Below, in pieces: positions 31,146 through 39,200 of a stretch of DNA of 64,000 bases. This DNA is from CAZAYY01 sp964489525 (GTDB lineage: Bacteria; Chloroflexota; Anaerolineae; Anaerolineales; JABWBV01): the NCBI GenBank assembly GCA_964489525.1, contig CAZAYY010000003.1, positions 186,001 to 250,000 on the forward strand, given 5' to 3'. Positions within the stretch are counted from its first letter, which is position 1; each line of letters opens with the position of its first letter. A model generated the notes under the pieces. That model was not told where the DNA came from. It did no database searches and saw only the letters and a program-made list of their open reading frames with translations. Made by a program: the position numbers and the translations under genes.

Positions 31146-32519
31146 ATGAAAGCTGTAATTATTGGAACAGGCTATGTCGGGTTGACCACTGGCGTGGCCC
31201 TCGCTTACCTGGGGCACCAGGTCACCTGCATGGATATTGTGCCCGAGAAAATCGAATCGCTCAAGCAGGGCAAAAGCCCGATTTATGAACCCGGCATGGA
31301 AGAACTGTTGGCCCTGGCCAGCCCGAACCTGCACTATACGGATTCGTACAACGATACCCAGTTAGACAAAGCCGATGTTGCATTCATTTGCGTGGGCACT
31401 CCCCAATTGCCCGACGGCCGCCCCAACCTGGAATATGTTCGCCAGGCTGCTGAGGCCATTGGCCAGCGCCTGGGCAGCAGCGGTTTCACGGTTGTGGTCA
31501 ACAAATCCACCGTACCCATTGGCAGTGGAAATTGGGTGAGCACCATTATCCGCGATGCCTACAGCAGCGCCAACGGCCAAAAACCCGATGGCCGTTTTGC
31601 AATTGCATCCAACCCAGAATTTTTGCGTGAAGGCTCAGCGATTTTCGACACGCTCTACCCCGACCGGATTGTGGCCGGTGCGGAAAGCTCACGCGCCCTG
31701 GATGTGCTGACCAACTTGTACCGGCCCATTCTCAACCAGGACTTCCCCGCCCCCGAATTCCTGCCCCGCCCAGAAGGTTTTGGCGCTGTGCCTATGGTCA
31801 CCACCGACCTGGCTTCGGCAGAGTTGATCAAATACGCCGCCAACGCATTCCTGGCACTCAAAATCAGCTACATCAACGAAATTGCACAGCTTGCCGAGAA
31901 AGTGGGTGCCGATATCACCCAAATTGCCCGCGGCATCGGCCTGGACAGCCGGATTGGCTCGCGCTTCCTGGAAGCGGGTGTGGGTTGGGGCGGGAGCTGC
32001 TTCCCCAAGGACACCGCAGCCCTCGTCACCACCGCCGGTGAATATAACCTGACCCTGCAAATTGTTCAGGCAGCCCGCGAAGTGAACGACCGCCAGCGTA
32101 TTTGGGTGGTAGATAAGCTGCTGCACGAATTAAAAATCCTCAAGGGGCGTACCATTGCCCTGTTGGGGGTGGCCTTTAAACCCCACACCGACGACCTGCG
32201 CGACACCCCGGCCATTGACCTGGCACAACACCTGATTGCCCGGGGCGCAAAAGTCAACGCCACCGACCCCATCGCCTTGCCCAACGCCCGGCGATACTTT
32301 GGTGACATCGGGGTCAACTACTATGACAGCGTGATGGAAACCATCCAGGACGCTGATGCCATCATCCTGGTCACCAAGTGGCCCGAATACCTCAAGCTGG
32401 ACTGGGAAGGCATTCGCAAGAATGTTGCCCGCCCCCTGTTTTTGGATGGACGCAACTTCTTGCCCCGCCAGTCGTTGGAGCAGGCCGGCTTCCACTATAT
32501 CGGCATTGGCGTCCATTAA
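31146..32519 (+). CDS. ugd: UDP-glucose 6-dehydrogenase
   Basis: The 457-residue protein oxidises UDP-glucose to UDP-glucuronate with two NAD+. It begins with a Rossmann site MKAVIIGTGYVGLTTG, has the catalytic Cys285 in GWGGSCFPKDT, and the C-terminal UDP-binding domain with GVAFKPHTDDLRDTPA. The IYEPGMEELL and NPEFLREGSAI motifs are typical of the UDP-glucose enzyme rather than of the UDP-ManNAc enzyme. CAGGAG lies 8 nt before the ATG. Length and motifs are complete. UDP-glucuronate feeds surface polysaccharide synthesis; no glycosyltransferases lie adjacent. Confidence 0.94.
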   Translation: MKAVIIGTGYVGLTTGVALAYLGHQVTCMDIVPEKIESLKQGKSPIYEPGMEELLALASPNLHYTDSYNDTQLDKADVAFICVGTPQLPDGRPNLEYVRQAAEAIGQRLGSSGFTVVVNKSTVPIGSGNWVSTIIRDAYSSANGQKPDGRFAIASNPEFLREGSAIFDTLYPDRIVAGAESSRALDVLTNLYRPILNQDFPAPEFLPRPEGFGAVPMVTTDLASAELIKYAANAFLALKISYINEIAQLAEKVGADITQIARGIGLDSRIGSRFLEAGVGWGGSCFPKDTAALVTTAGEYNLTLQIVQAAREVNDRQRIWVVDKLLHELKILKGRTIALLGVAFKPHTDDLRDTPAIDLAQHLIARGAKVNATDPIALPNARRYFGDIGVNYYDSVMETIQDADAIILVTKWPEYLKLDWEGIRKNVARPLFLDGRNFLPRQSLEQAGFHYIGIGVH

Positions 32520-32528
32520 TCTGCCTGA

Positions 32529-32564
32529 GGTGCAAGCCACCGGGTTGACCTGGCGGCTTGCACC
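32529..32564 (+). terminator. Hairpin after ugd, possible terminator
   Basis: A 10-bp stem (32529-32538 with 32555-32564) begins 9 nt after the ugd stop. There is no T-run, so termination would be inefficient or need Rho. Confidence 0.45.
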
Positions 32565-32610
32565 CTGACACCCAACGTTTAGAAACCGCAGCATCCGATG
32601 GGTGCGCACG

Positions 32611-32639
32611 TTGACGCGCAGGCGCAGGCGCGGTAAAAT
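32611..32639 (+). promoter_or_regulatory. Promoter of tRNA-Gly
   Basis: TTGACG (32611-32616), 17-nt spacer, TAAAAT (32634-32639), 12 nt before the mature tRNA 5' end. This is the best sigma70-type promoter in the window. Confidence 0.8.
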
Positions 32640-32651
32640 TCTGCGCACATT

Positions 32652-32724
32652 GCGGGTGTCGCCAAGTGGTAAGGCAGTAGCTTCCCAAGCTACCATTCCG
32701 TGGGTTCGAATCCCATCACCCGCT
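32652..32724 (+). tRNA. tRNA-Gly (anticodon CCC)
   Basis: The 73-nt sequence folds as a full cloverleaf: acceptor GCGGGTG/CACCCGC, D-arm GCCAAGTGGTAAGGC, anticodon stem GTAGC/GCTAC around the loop TTCCCAA with anticodon CCC, and T-arm GTGGG TTCGAAT CCCAT. The discriminator base is T, and CCA is not encoded. It reads GGG glycine codons. Confidence 0.95.
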
Positions 32725-32725
32725 C

Positions 32726-32759
32726 AAACGCACCCTGGAAGTTTCCAGGGTGCGTTTTT
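32726..32759 (+). terminator. Intrinsic terminator after tRNA-Gly
   Basis: A 15-bp stem (32726-32740 with 32743-32757) with a very tight loop, ending in TTTTT. It begins 1 nt after the tRNA. Confidence 0.9.
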
Positions 32760-32830
32760 CTTGGTTAACCTATCGCCGCAAACCGCCACCGACGGCAAGC
32801 GCTGCCCACCTATGTCGTTCGTATGATAGG

Positions 32831-32850
32831 GGAGCAGCCTGTTCCCAATA
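32831..32850 (+). repeat. Short direct repeat, copy A
   Basis: GGAGCAGCCTGTTCCCAATA matches 32871-32890 at 17 of 20 positions; the copies are exactly 40 bp apart. Confidence 0.65.
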
Positions 32851-32870
32851 GGTATCATTAGAATAATTGA

Positions 32871-32890
32871 GGAGCAACCGGTTCCCAATG
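32871..32890 (+). repeat. Short direct repeat, copy B
   Basis: GGAGCAACCGGTTCCCAATG, the second copy. It runs directly into the 36-bp repeat at 32891. Confidence 0.65.
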
Positions 32891-32926
32891 CGTGTCACTC
32901 CAAACGACGCCGCCGTGAGGAATCTT
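32891..32926 (+). repeat. 36-bp dispersed repeat, copy 1
   Basis: It differs from 33226-33261 at 2 of 36 positions. The core is GTCACTCC...GTGAGGAATCTT. It is related in pattern to the palindromic repeat at 14543-14613. Confidence 0.8.
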
Positions 32927-33101
32927 TTACCAAGGGCGGGTCAGCGGGTGGGCAGACGGGCTGCGCCGGAATGAGCCAGGGGCGGCTCTGGAATGGTTTC
33001 CGCTGCGCTGCGACCCACCCCTACCGGAGGATAACCTGGATTTAACCCTCCCATAAATGGTGCGCCGTACCCGGAGCCCATTTGGGGGAGGTGGCCGCCA
33101 G

Positions 33102-33172
33102 GCCGGAGGGGGTTCCCCATTCGTGTATTCGTGGCGCAAAATTCGTGGACGGTGAACTGACCCCCCTCCGGC
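33102..33172. repeat. Inverted repeat around an ATTCGTG tract
   Basis: GCCGGAGGGGG (33102-33112) is the reverse complement of CCCCCTCCGGC (33162-33172). The interior carries ATTCGTGTATTCGTGG and AATTCGTGG, a short iterated motif. Confidence 0.6.
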
Positions 33173-33180
33173 TGCACCGG

Positions 33181-33215
33181 GTCCCCCCATTTTGCCTGCG
33201 GCAAAATAAGGGGAC
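33181..33215. repeat. Hairpin-forming palindrome
   Basis: ATTTTGCC/GGCAAAAT (33189-33196/33200-33207) forms the inner stem and GTCCCC/GGGGAC (33181-33186/33210-33215) the outer stem, separated by 2-nt mismatches. Confidence 0.65.
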
Positions 33216-33225
33216 TTAAACCCCG

Positions 33226-33261
33226 CGTGTCACTCCGAACGACGCAGCCGTGAGGAATCTT
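33226..33261 (+). repeat. 36-bp dispersed repeat, copy 2
   Basis: The second copy, 335 bp downstream of copy 1 and in the same orientation. Confidence 0.8.
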
Positions 33262-33479
33262 AAACAATAAAGAAAAACTCGGTGGCTCTCGGTATTTTTT
33301 CTCTGTGGTTCTCGAAGTAAACCGGATTACAAAGTCCGCTTGGTTAGAATCCGGAGGCTGCTTCGCTTCGCTCGCGAACCACATCCATCAAAAAACCTTA
33401 AAGCAGCGATTTTTTCATTAAAAAGCAGGCGAATTTAAGCAAAAACTTAAAAAGGGTTTATCTGTCAGGCAGATGCTAT

Positions 33480-33485
33480 TATAAT
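33480..33485 (+). promoter_or_regulatory. -10 box of the GAF signalling operon
   Basis: TATAAT 92 nt before the first receiver gene. TTTATC at 33457-33462 is a weak -35 candidate with 17-nt spacing. Confidence 0.55.
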
Positions 33486-33498
33486 AATGCCAGATACG

Positions 33499-33550
33499 AA
33501 TAACTACTCTACCCCAGGTTTTAAAAGGGTGAAGAGCAGTTATTGTTTTT
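33499..33550 (+). terminator. Terminator-like hairpin in the operon leader (possible attenuator)
   Basis: AATAACTACTCT (33499-33510) pairs with AGAGCAGTTATT (33533-33544) at 11 of 12 positions, with an inner ACCC/GGGT pairing, and is followed by GTTTTT. It would form within the first nucleotides of the transcript from the -10 at 33480, before any gene. Confidence 0.6.
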
Positions 33551-33577
33551 GCTTATTAACAACGGAGGAAAGTATTG

Positions 33578-33976
33578 ATGTCCGCCGCTCCCATAATTAT
33601 GTATGTTGAGGACAACCTGGAAAACCGGATCTTAATCCGGCGCGTCTTAATGGCCGAGGGATATAAGGTGGTTGAGGCTGAAAACGCCCAACGCGCCCTG
33701 GAAGTGCTCGAAGACCTGGTTCCCGACCTGATTTTGATGGATGTCAATATGCCTGAAATGGATGGGCTGACCCTGACGGCCAAAATCAAGAGCGTACCCA
33801 ATCTCTTTAATGTTCCCGTGATCGCACTGACGGCCAATGTCATGAAAGGCGATCGCGAACGCACGCTAGAAGCCGGCTGCGATGGGTATTTGCAAAAACC
33901 GGTGGACATCGATGCCTTACCCCACCAGATTGAAAAATTCCTTGCCCTTGGCAAAACCCTGGGAGGCCAGGAATAA
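33578..33976 (+). CDS. Single-domain response regulator (receiver only)
   Basis: The 132-residue protein is one CheY-like receiver domain with no output domain. The acidic pair is in MYVEDN, the phosphoacceptor is Asp55 in LILMDVNMPEMDG, the Thr is in ALTAN and the Lys in YLQKPVD. Such proteins relay phosphate or bind targets when phosphorylated. GGAGG (33564-33568) sets the ATG at 33578. It is the first gene of the GAF signalling operon; the second receiver follows 68 nt later. Confidence 0.95.
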   Translation: MSAAPIIMYVEDNLENRILIRRVLMAEGYKVVEAENAQRALEVLEDLVPDLILMDVNMPEMDGLTLTAKIKSVPNLFNVPVIALTANVMKGDRERTLEAGCDGYLQKPVDIDALPHQIEKFLALGKTLGGQE

Positions 33977-34044
33977 GCAGAACGGATCCCTGCACACGCC
34001 TGCCAAACCCCAAGCCCCTTCAAAAACACCCGAGAAAACAACCA

Positions 34045-34479
34045 ATGAACGAACCAAATTTACCCCCCAGACGCAAGCCCATTTCAATCCAGGATGCCAC
34101 GGTCCTCGTGGTGGAAGACAATGTCTCCAACTTTGTCCTCATTGCCCGCATGTTGGGATTTATGGGCATTCACTGCGAATGGAAAACCTCCGGGTATGAA
34201 GTGGTGGAATATGCCGACACCCTTCCCCGCCTGGATTTAATCCTGATGGATATTCGCCTGCCGTATGAAGATGGCTATGGAGCGTTGAAAAAAATCCGCG
34301 CATCCGCCAGCCTGCGCGACACCCTGGTTGTGGCAGTTACGGCTGAAGCCAGCGTGGCACAAATTAATAAAGCCCGCGAGTCGGGGTTTGATGGTTTTCT
34401 TGGGAAACCCCTTGACCCCGATCGCTTTCCAGAACAAATCCGCCGGATTCTTTCAGGAGAATCTGTTTGGGAAATGTAA
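34045..34479 (+). CDS. Single-domain response regulator (receiver only)
   Basis: The 144-residue protein has a short Pro/Arg-rich N-terminal tail and one receiver domain: VVEDN acidic pair, phosphoacceptor Asp69 in LILMDIRLPYEDG, Thr in AVTAEA and Lys in FLGKPLD. It resembles the receivers usually found in hybrid kinases. With the preceding gene it gives two free receivers upstream of the sensors, which suggests a branched phosphorelay. Confidence 0.95.
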   Translation: MNEPNLPPRRKPISIQDATVLVVEDNVSNFVLIARMLGFMGIHCEWKTSGYEVVEYADTLPRLDLILMDIRLPYEDGYGALKKIRASASLRDTLVVAVTAEASVAQINKARESGFDGFLGKPLDPDRFPEQIRRILSGESVWEM

Positions 34480-34565
34480 CCGCACGACCCAACTCACCAA
34501 AAGCTGCCGCCCGTTTAGCTGGGGCGGCCAATCGCCCTGCCTGCCGCCAGGAGGATGCCTGACCC

Positions 34566-36200
34566 ATGAACCCATCACCTTCCCCCCTTCGTCAAAGACT
34601 TGACGCTGTATTTGCATACTACAACCCTGCCAGCATGGGAGCGCAAGACAGCCAGCCTGCAGCCGCCCTCGACCTGCCAGCCTGGCGTCAGCGTATTCTG
34701 GTAGCGCTCCTGTATGCCGTAGCCATCGTTGGCGCGGTGGCGCTGCTGGTGGCTTTGATTCCACTGCTCCAAAGGCAAAATTACCTGTTGGCCGCAGCTT
34801 ATGGGGCAGCCTATGGACTGATTGTGGTATTGGCTTTTTCAAGAGCCCGGGTAGTCAGAGAACTGCCCTATTGGGTGAAGGGCGGCGTACTGGTGGCCTT
34901 CCCCGTAGCAGCCGGCGTGGCCGACCTGCTCCAATATGGGTTAACCACCAGTGTCGTGGCCTGGTTTTTTGCTTCCGCCCTGCTGGCGGCTATTTTATTT
35001 GGCATGCGTTGGGCGTCCATCATTGGCGGCCTTCAGTTGGTCACCCTGGTGATTTTTGCGATCCTTATCACAAACCGGCTTTGGCCGGTGCCCACACCCA
35101 ACCCGCTGGTGAGTTCGCTCAACCCACTGGCCTGGCTGGTGGGGGTGTTTAACTATATTTACTTGAGTGCCCTGGCGATTGTGGGCCTGGTTTTGCTGCT
35201 GCGCGGCCTCGAACAATCGCTGAAAGCCGCCACCCAACTGAGCGCCCGCCTGGAGGTGGAGCAAGCCCGGCTTACCCAACGCACAGAAGACCTGGAACGC
35301 AGGTTGGTTCAAATTCGAACTGCCTCAGAAATTGCTCAAAGAGTAAGTGCAGGGCTGAGCCCGGATGCCTTGCTGCAAAACATCGTAGACCTGATTCAAG
35401 AACGCCTCAACCTGCATTACGTTGGGGCGTTTGTGTATGAAAGCCCGGCTGCCGATACCACACAAACCGCTGGTATGCCCGGTGCCAGGCTGCGGGCGGG
35501 CAGCGGCGTGATTGGCCGCAGCCTGGCCGCCGAGGGAAAAGCCCTGGTCATGGACGAAGCCTCGGACCCCAACCAGGAAGATGCTGCTTCGGTTTTGGCT
35601 TGGGCACTGCGGCATGGTCAATCCAAAATCGGGCAGGTGCGGAACCCATCTGCTCCTGATGAAGCCAGCCCAACCGCTTTGCAAGCCAGCCACTTGCTGC
35701 CCGAAACGAAAACCGAAATGGCGGTGCCCTTTACCATGCCAGTCACCGCATCCCAAAGCGGGGTTTTTGGGCCGGGTTCCAACGCAGCCGGGGTGCTTAC
35801 CATCCAATCTACCCAACCGGATGCGTTCGATGAAAACGATATCACCCTTATGGAAGGCATTGCAGACGTTCTAAGCACCGCCCTTCAAAACGCCTGGATG
35901 GTGCAAACCACCCAACGGCGGTTAGAAGTGGAAAGCGCTGTCAGCTACGCTTCTGGTAAAATGCGCGAAGCCCTGGACATGCAAACCATTCTGCAAACCG
36001 CAGCCCGAGAAATGCGGGCGGCATTCGACCTGGATGAAGTAACCATCCAACTTGGCTTACCCGAGCAGCCAGCAGGGGGCACCGGCCCCCTGGCGCCAGA
36101 CACTGGCCCGTTATCCGAATCATCCCAGGGGCGAAAAACACCGACTTCGCCCGAAGACATTTCGCAGCCGCAGGAGAAACGCGATGCGCAATCCTTCTGA
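34566..36200 (+). CDS. Six-TM GAF-domain sensor protein without output domain
   Basis: The 544-residue protein has about six membrane helices between residues 43 and 215, a coiled coil (about 215-255, EQSLKAATQLSARLEVEQAR) and a GAF domain (about 262-440) with TMPVTAS and the GVLTIQSTQPDAFDENDI end typical of Chloroflexota GAF proteins. A partial GAF start (SYASGKMREALDMQTILQTA) and a Pro/Ser tail follow. No kinase, cyclase or DNA-binding domain is present. AGGAGG lies 11 nt before the ATG. The end overlaps the start of the giant GAF gene by 17 nt, implying coupled synthesis and probably a shared complex. Confidence 0.87.
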   Translation: MNPSPSPLRQRLDAVFAYYNPASMGAQDSQPAAALDLPAWRQRILVALLYAVAIVGAVALLVALIPLLQRQNYLLAAAYGAAYGLIVVLAFSRARVVRELPYWVKGGVLVAFPVAAGVADLLQYGLTTSVVAWFFASALLAAILFGMRWASIIGGLQLVTLVIFAILITNRLWPVPTPNPLVSSLNPLAWLVGVFNYIYLSALAIVGLVLLLRGLEQSLKAATQLSARLEVEQARLTQRTEDLERRLVQIRTASEIAQRVSAGLSPDALLQNIVDLIQERLNLHYVGAFVYESPAADTTQTAGMPGARLRAGSGVIGRSLAAEGKALVMDEASDPNQEDAASVLAWALRHGQSKIGQVRNPSAPDEASPTALQASHLLPETKTEMAVPFTMPVTASQSGVFGPGSNAAGVLTIQSTQPDAFDENDITLMEGIADVLSTALQNAWMVQTTQRRLEVESAVSYASGKMREALDMQTILQTAAREMRAAFDLDEVTIQLGLPEQPAGGTGPLAPDTGPLSESSQGRKTPTSPEDISQPQEKRDAQSF

Positions 36201-39200
36201 ATCCAACAGTGCTCCATCCAAACCAACCCCACCCACACTGCCCGGCTCCCTGACGCCGCAAGGCCAACCCACCCAACCCGCCAGGCGCATCCTCGCTCCG
36301 CGGCTGGGGTTGGTTGGCCCACTGTTTATTGGGCTGGCATTCTTAATCATCTTTACGGTAACTGCCCTGATTGTTGGGCAGTTTGGCCGCGCCAACCTCG
36401 ACCAAACCATCCAAACCAGCACCCGCCCGGCTGCCATCAGTTTAAGCCGCCTGGTGGGCGAACCGCTTTCGACGTTTGACTTTGCCCAAATCAACCGGCT
36501 GCTGCGCGAAAATGTGCGCGACACCAACATCGTCTACGCAAGCATTCGTGATGCCCAGGGTAACCTGATTGCCCAGTTTGGAGAGATCGGCCTGACCAAC
36601 ATTGAGCAAGACAAGGCCCGCGCCATCCAAACCCGCCAGAATGCCGGCACAACCGAAATTCAAGATCCGGATTATTTCCAAATTTTCAACCCAATTCGTT
36701 TTGAAAACAACATTACCGGTGTGGTGCATCTGATTGCCACCAAAGCGCCTTTCCAGACCGAATACAACCGCACCCGTGAGGCCATTGTCTACACCTTTAT
36801 TACCTCACTGGTCATTGCCACCGTGGGGTTTGTGCTGGTAACCCGGGCATATGTCGTGCGCCCGCTGCAGCAGTTATCCAACGTTGCTGAAGCCATTGGC
36901 GCAGGTGTGCTCGATGTGGGTGTGGAGCAATCTGGTTTTTACGAAACCCAATCCCTGGGGTTAGCCGTGGCACAAATGCGCAACCAGATCCGCAGCAGCT
37001 ACGCCACCCTGGAAGAACGCGTGGCAAGCCGCACCGAAGAACTGGCTGCCCGGACCCGCCAGCTTCAAACCATCGCCGAAATTTCCAGCGAAATCACAGC
37101 CCAACGCAGCCTCGACACCCTGCTCACCGACGTGACCTTCCTTCTTAGCGATCGCTTTGGCTTTTACCATGTAGGCATTTTCTTGCTGGATGAGTCCCAA
37201 GAATTTGCCCAACTGCGAGCGGCCAACAGCGAAGGCGGCCAGCGCATGCTGGCCCGTCAACACCAACTCCGGGTGGCGCGCGGCGCCCAGGCAGGCCAGG
37301 GCCTGGTGGGGTCTGTTGCCGGAACTGGCACAGCCCGGATCGCACTGGACGTTGGCCAGGATGCGGTATTTTTCAATAACCCCGACCTGCCCGAAACTCG
37401 CTCAGAAGTGGCCCTGCCCTTGATTTCAAGCAGCGGTATCCTGGGCGTGTTAGACATCCAAAGCCAACAGCCTTCCGCATTCCAGGAAGCAGATATTGAA
37501 CTATTCCGTCTGGTTGCCGACCAGCTGGCCATTGCCCTTGAAAACGCTGCCCTCTTTACCCAAAACCAGGCCGCCTTGCAGCAAAGTGAAACCGCCCTGG
37601 CGACCTTAAACGCTTACTATGGCGAAATCACCCGAACCGCCTGGCAAAATGTCCTCAGCCGGGCAGAGAACGTGGCCTTTACGGCAAACAGGGCTGGTGT
37701 GCGGCCAGCAGCCCCCCTGGTACCCACCCAGGAAGACCAAACCCAAAACCCATTGGTCGTGGAAGTACCCGTAAACATCCGCGGAAACCAGGCGGGTGTC
37801 ATCCGCCTGAAAAAAGCACCCCCCCAAACCAGCGCCCTGACCATGCCAACCAGCCGGCGCGGCAGCCCCTGGAACCCCGAAGAAATGCAAGCGTTGGAAA
37901 CCCTGGCGAACCAGCTTGGCGAATCGCTGGAAAGCGCCCGCCTGTTTGACGAAACCCGAGGCGCACTGCTGCGCACCCAGGCGCTTTTCCAGGTCAGTGA
38001 AGCGGCCATGAGTAGTGGTGTCGAACAAATTCCAACCCTGCTGCAAACCACGGTAGATGCGGTTGCTCGCACCCTGCCCGCTGACCGGGTAGCATTGGTT
38101 ACCTTTGACCAGCCTACCCAAAAAGTGCAGGATTATTTCACCGGCGGCCCAGGGCAAAGCCAGCTGAACCCCCAAATGGAATATGCTCAGGTTGTAGAAG
38201 GATTAAGCGGCTGGGCGCTGGCAAATCAGAAGCCGGCACTATCACCCAAAGATGCACCCGACCCACGCGAGTCGGAAGCCGCCCAACAGCGCCGGGTTGA
38301 AACCAACTGCGGCGCAATCTTGATTGTCCCTGTGGTGGGCCAGGCTGCAGCCGGAGAAACAGCCCAGGCCCTGGGGATCATCACAGTCATTAACCGTCCG
38401 GATGAACCCAACTTCACCGATGAAGACGTCACCTTACTCAGCGCCATGGCCAACCAGGTGGCCTCTGCCCTTACCAACGCCCGGCTGGTACAAACCCTTA
38501 AACGCCAGGCCGCCGACATGGAAGCAGCCGCCCAGGTTTCGCGGGCCGCTTCCTCCATCCTGGAGCCAGAAGATCTGCTGCCCCAGGCCGCCCGGTTCAT
38601 TCAAGAGAGTTTCGAACTGTATTATGTCGGTATTTTCCTTGCGGACGAACAAAAACATTGGGCTGTGCTGCAGGCTGGCACAGGGGAAGCTGGCAAGGTA
38701 ATGCTCGAACGCAGCCACCGGCTGGAAATCAGCGAAAATGCTGCTTCCATGATCGGCCAGGCAATTATCCAGGGCAAGGCCCAAATTGCCCAGGTTGCCA
38801 CGGAAGCCGAAGTGCGCTTTCCGAACCCGCTGCTGCCCGAAACCCGCTCTGAAATGGCCCTGCCGCTGATCAGCCGCTCAGAAGTGATTGGTGCCATGAC
38901 CATTCAAAGCGCCCTGCCCAATGCCTTTTCACAAGAAGATATCACCACCCTGCAAACCATGGCCGACCAATTGGCCAACGCTATTGAAAATGCTTTGCTC
39001 TACTCCAATGCCCAACGCCGCACGCAAGAATTGGCCGCCATTAACCGGGTAACCACCACCCTGACCCAAAGATTTGACCTCGACCACATCGCTGGTGTGA
39101 CACTCGAAGCCATTGCTTCCCTTTTTGGCGCCATGCACATCGGCATTGTTGTCCCACAAGAAAACCGCCGGTTGAAGGTGATTGCCAGCCGTGGAATGTC

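Larger units (their letters stand above)
32760..33477. other. Gene-free repeat-rich region
   Basis: About 700 bp without a supported gene. It holds a 40-bp-period repeat pair, two copies of a 36-bp repeat, inverted repeats, and relic-like tracts such as ATTCGTGTATTCGTGG. Open frames here are low-complexity and have no family resemblance. Confidence 0.7.

Noticed and set aside
32831..33261. CRISPR-like array from the repeated units
   Set aside because: The repeats differ in type, are not regularly spaced beyond two copies, and no cas genes are present.
32760..33477. Remnant transposase or integrase gene
   Set aside because: No frame in this stretch resembles a transposase or integrase, and no paired terminal repeats enclose a coding region.
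34506..34528. Hairpin (7-bp stem) between the second receiver and the TM-GAF gene as terminator
   Set aside because: There is no T-run, and the gene spacing suggests continued transcription.
36052..36183. 44-codon upstream extension of the giant GAF gene
   Set aside because: It lies inside the preceding gene, and an AGGAG 7 nt before 36184 marks the real start.
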